Source: Aspidiotus rigidus
Lineage: Eukaryota; Arthropoda; Insecta; Hemiptera; Diaspididae
Direction: 5' to 3'
Assembly: GCA_035079385.1 (NCBI GenBank)
Contig: JAVHKY010000059.1
Coordinates: 310,001-374,000 of the forward strand
DNA length: 64,000 bases
Both the position numbers and the translations under genes were made by a program. Shown piece by piece: positions 60,590 through 64,000 of the stretch. Below the pieces are notes generated by a model. The model was not told the DNA's origin, did not search any database, and saw only the letters and a list, made by a program, of their open reading frames with translations. The number at the start of each line of letters is the position of its first letter. Positions within the stretch are counted from its first letter, which is position 1.

Positions 60590-61150
60590 CATACTACGCT
60601 AAAGCGAAAGTGGGAACAGGCGCTACCTCTTGACGTCACGCTCCTGATTTAGGTTGACCTTACCTGTACAGGAACTACTTAGAGGACGTTATGGGATAGG
60701 CAAGTATTAGTTTAGAGATTGAGAGTGCGCAGTGGCGGCTTGTTACCCTCTTCCCTTCGGTAAGGTCATTGATCTCAACCTGACGTCGTGCCTCGAATCC
60801 GGGTTGACCTTGACGTACATAGGAATTACCCTGATGACGTCATAAGCTGGGCAATTATTAGTATGAGCCTTGTAGGAATCTAGAGTAAACATTAGAAAGA
60901 GAAACAGTGACCTGAATTGTAGTTTTTCTCACTTCAGTGAATCACGCTCCTTGTCCGGATCCACCTTGACCTACTTAGGAATCACTCCAATGACCACAAT
61001 TATTTGTATGTGCTACCCTAAGCTTAAGGAATCTAGAGTGAGCATTGGAAAGAGACATGATGACCTGAATTGTAGCTTTCTCCACTTCAGTGACCTCAAT
61101 GATCTCAACATGATGACGCACCCCTCATGCAGATTGACCTCATAGGTTGC
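60590..61150. repeat. Three tandem degenerate copies of a ~180-bp repeat
   Basis: Units near 60630, 60780 and 60940 each have the order CTCAACCTGACGTC / GACGTCACGCTCC, GGTTGACCTT / CACCTTGACC, TAGGAA.TAC.C, GATGACGTCATAAGCTGGGC (or degenerate), GGAATCTAGAGTGAGCATTG and AGAGAAACAGTGACCTGAAT. It is the same family as 48.2-48.54 kb. Confidence 0.75.
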
Positions 61151-61239
61151 TTTAGTATTAGAGATCCAGGGGGGGGGAGCATCAGCGGTAGGTTAGTTTA
61201 TCGACATACATGTATAGTACACCCTCCAGACCAAATTGA

Positions 61240-62640
61240 TAGGGTGCCAATTAATAGCCCGACAACGAGAAGGATAATCACGACAAAAAGGAGAAAGAGA
61301 ACTACCAAAAAAAGATTTCAACTGTAATTTACTATTTACCCGACAAAAGTATGAAATGCACTACAATAAAATAAGTTTGAATGTAAATAAAAGAGTTACC
61401 CTGCAAAAAAGTGAGATCACGACAGGCAAGTTATAAACGCTACAAAAAAATTACTCCTCACGATGACTGCTAACATAAAAATAAAAGTAAATACACTCTC
61501 AAAAAATTTGACGGGACATGCGAAGTCAAAAAATGTGAATACTTGTATATACAATCATCAGAGGCGTACCATATTCTATCGTACAATCAATGCCTTACGG
61601 CTGAGACAGGCATCGTCCACGTTTCCGCTTCCTACCCATAGGAATACATTTTGCTTCAATTGGGACATCTACTAGGTTTAGTCTAATTTTTAGGCCTAAA
61701 ACATGTTTACATATACACTCTTTCAAACATTTAGGACAGGAGCACGTCGATAGTTCTAGGTGAGACGATAATCCAAGTACTGTAGTACTCCTGCACGAAT
61801 TCGTCGAAAGTGGACCATTTACCAGCCTTCTTCTTCATTTGCTTAAGTTTACGAGCGTTTACTACCTCCTTACATATGAACTTGAATTGGTATAGTACAT
61901 GTCAGGTTCATTTGGTAATTGCATAACTTTCCTGTTCTCCGCAGCCCACTGGAATGCTGTGACCCACTCCTTCAAGGGTACACTTGGAACCGAGGCAAAG
62001 TGTATACAGTTCACAGATTCAGGCTTCTTTTGTTCGGACCACTTCCTGATCAATTCCTCGGCGCTGTGTAGGAATTGACCGACCGGAAGGCGCTCTCTGA
62101 GAGTGTGCCCGCTTTTAATTGCGCTGTTTGTTGCCTCAATTCCATTGTTTGTCGTCGGTACACCCATCGCAGCTCCATAGTACCACTGGTTATATTTCTG
62201 GAACCATTGTTCATCGAAATAATCCAAGAATTCGTCAACTTCCCCATCCTTCTTGCCTCTCCACTTACTCAAGAATAACTCAGACGCCTTTTGAAATATT
62301 TCTGAAGACCGACAACCTCGCAACGGTTCAATGTCATTTTTGAGTGCTTCACATATTCCCTTCTTTGTGAGGCCTTTGAAATACTTCTCACAATTTGTGA
62401 GAACATGGTAGAAGCACATCAAGCGTACTTCAGGGGGGCCGAAAACTTGAGTGAACCCCGCGGTAATGGCATCACTACCATCACCCAGAAGAATGGGTGG
62501 ATGCCATTCCAGATCAAATTCGTGTACTGCTCTGAATACAAACGCGAAGTCGTCGGATGACTCGCTTTTACATATGTGCAAATTCTTATCATCGGAGAGT
62601 AACTTTCAGTAACTCGTTGTGCCAGAGAAAAAGATTAACT
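61240..62640 (-). mobile_element. Mutator-like (MULE) DNA transposon with transposase and SWIM zinc finger, frameshifted
   Basis: The long frame 62584-61862 is the MULE transposase core: LLGDGSDAITAGFTQVFG, then VRLMCFYHVLTNCEK, then YFDEQWFQKYNQWYYGAAMG and TTNNGIEATNSAIKSGHTLR. After a frameshift near 61875 it continues FICKEVVNARKLKQMKKKAG, then the SWIM finger STCSCPKCLKECICKHVLG (CxCx6CxH) near 61750-61700, and VPIEAKCIPMGRKRKRGRC, typical of MULE tails. Past 61600 only non-coding text remains; AGGGTGCC..AGCCCGACAACG at 61241-61262 with CACGACAAAAAGG nearby may be the terminal inverted repeat. No matching left end was found beyond 62640, so it is 5'-truncated. Confidence 0.85.
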
Positions 62641-64000
62641 CTCGAAGACATTGAGATGTAACCTCTAGCGCACTGTGAATACCAGCTCGCATTATGACTT
62701 GTCAATCTTGAATCTTCAAATCTTTACACCATTGATTTGATATCTTAGTTGTTACTTTTTAATAATGTACCGAAAATTTATAAACTTTATTTCCAAAAAA
62801 AAAGGGAAAAAAATGAGAAAAAAAAAAAAAACGAAATAATATGTCGGGCATATTTTTTTTACATAGTGACACTTTCTTTTTTGTAGGTACATTCATGTTT
62901 GGAAATCGTTCTTTTCCATTTAAATGTCATAAAGATTGTAGTAGTGCGTTTCATTTTAATTAGTCGCTTATACCCATTTTGTTACCTTTCATTTGCAGTA
63001 GTCAATTTTCTATTTTTTGTCGTGCAGTTTAATATTCCCCAAATTGATATGTGTCATGTCTTTGCTAGTCACGCTGAATTCCGGACCATGGAGACGTAAG
63101 ACATGAACTTTATTTTTACTCGGAAAAAGTTTGATTTTCTTTCATTCGCATCAACAGTGAAATTTTTATTTTCAAATTCTCAAGGTATAAATTGACTATT
63201 GCGTGCGACTGACTCTTTCGACTCGAAAGAAAGAAAGAAAGTAGTGCGCATTGACCCTCTCTTGCCAAATTGAATATTTCCTGAGATAAATTTGATTTAG
63301 TATCCAACACCTTCAAGAGTCTGTTTTAAAAGCTCTGAAGTGTGCGCCGCTGATGGCGATTTTGTGGTGCCTGCGGAGGAAAGAACAAATCACCAAAATT
63401 GGCGATTTTATGTTTTGAGGGGCCGTAGTAGCAGCTCCGGTTATCCCCTCTTCCCTTCCTTCCTGGAGGATCTTGTAGATTGGAGAAACAATCCAAAAAT
63501 TAAATTCGCGGGAATTTAATTTCATTGAGGGTGATTGTTAATGAGTTTATTATTCAAAATTTTGTTCAAAGTGTTAGTATATATTTAGATGATATAATAA
63601 CTTGTACTGAGCATAACATAGGTCTTTAATTTATGTTGTCGGGGTCTAAACTGAGTTGATTTCTTGTGCGTAGGCAAAGAGATATGGAGTTCTAACGGAA
63701 GATAAAAGTTGCGAAGTTTTGTCGATTCGTTATAACTATCAGCTAATACTGGAAATAATTATGATAAGAGCGTTGCAGGAAGTATCTATCGCACAGTGTA
63801 CAGAATAAAATGCGAAAGAACGAAATTATCTATCTCTAATTTATTTTTAACCTCAACTTATTCGAGAAGATGAACATTGCTAAATTCGCCAGTTAAAATG
63901 ATGAAATTATTGAGAAAAAGTTTTCGATTTAATAATTATTTAAAAGCGCTGTAAGAAACGAACCTTTTTTTTTTATTTTCTTTTTGGTTACGGTCCTCAG
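62640..64000. other. No recognised gene
   Basis: AT-rich DNA with A-runs at 62795-62835. Minus-strand ORFs near 63116-63525 show no known domain. Confidence 0.4.

Overview
The window is nuclear DNA of an animal, most probably an insect. It is AT-rich, its genes are split by GT..AG introns, and most of its length is degraded transposable elements and satellite-like repeats. Insect (arthropod) origin is inferred from a Beadex-type LIM-only protein, a Pavarotti/KIF23-type kinesin and the transposon mix (Jockey, Penelope-like, pogo/Tigger, Helitron, MULE). I cannot name the species.

Conserved host genes are at the left end, both on the minus strand. Positions 153-953 hold two N-terminal exons of a KIF23/MKLP1 mitotic kinesin; the rest of the gene lies outside the window to the left and its first coding exon was not found. 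Positions 3629-8094 hold four exons of a LIM-only (LMO/Beadex) transcriptional cofactor with two LIM domains. Its start codon must lie in an exon further right. Two smaller host-like candidates are on the plus strand: a 59-codon ORF with a charged C-terminal helix at 49646-49825, and a 46-nt possible internal exon at 43981-44026 with near-ideal splice sites.

Layout: 4.8-6.2 kb, decayed LINE inside an LMO intron. 8.5-10.5 kb, a Jockey-type LINE interrupted by a pogo/Tigger-type DNA transposon fragment. 10.5-12.3 kb, dispersed repeats. 12.3-23.8 kb, no recognisable gene. 24.4-25.0 kb, a Gag remnant. 25.55-30.81 kb, a 5.25 kb satellite array of about 386 bp units in two variants. 31-34.3 kb, unique AT-rich DNA. 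34.4-39.0 kb, a foldback-like element with long inverted arms made of alternating ~146/165 bp repeats, carrying an inserted non-autonomous Helitron (empty site visible in sister units) and a 260 bp MITE. 39.3-40.3 kb, Penelope-like GIY-YIG and LINE fragments. 42.0-42.3 kb, a mariner-like transposase tail. 46.2-46.7 kb, an extremely AT-rich block. 47-51.4 kb, dispersed and short tandem repeats. 51.9-53.5 kb, a LINE related to the one at 4.8 kb. 56.1-58.2 kb, a second foldback-like structure. 58-61 kb, dispersed repeats. 61.2-62.6 kb, a MULE transposase with a SWIM zinc finger.

The genes do not form a functional cluster. The most striking features are the two foldback elements, the dimeric satellite, the precisely placed Helitron, the unannotated small ORF, and a roughly 340 bp sequence present twice (33.5 and 43.4 kb) that does not look like a transposon. 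No CRISPR array, rRNA or tRNA was seen. All exon limits come from reading splice signals by eye.
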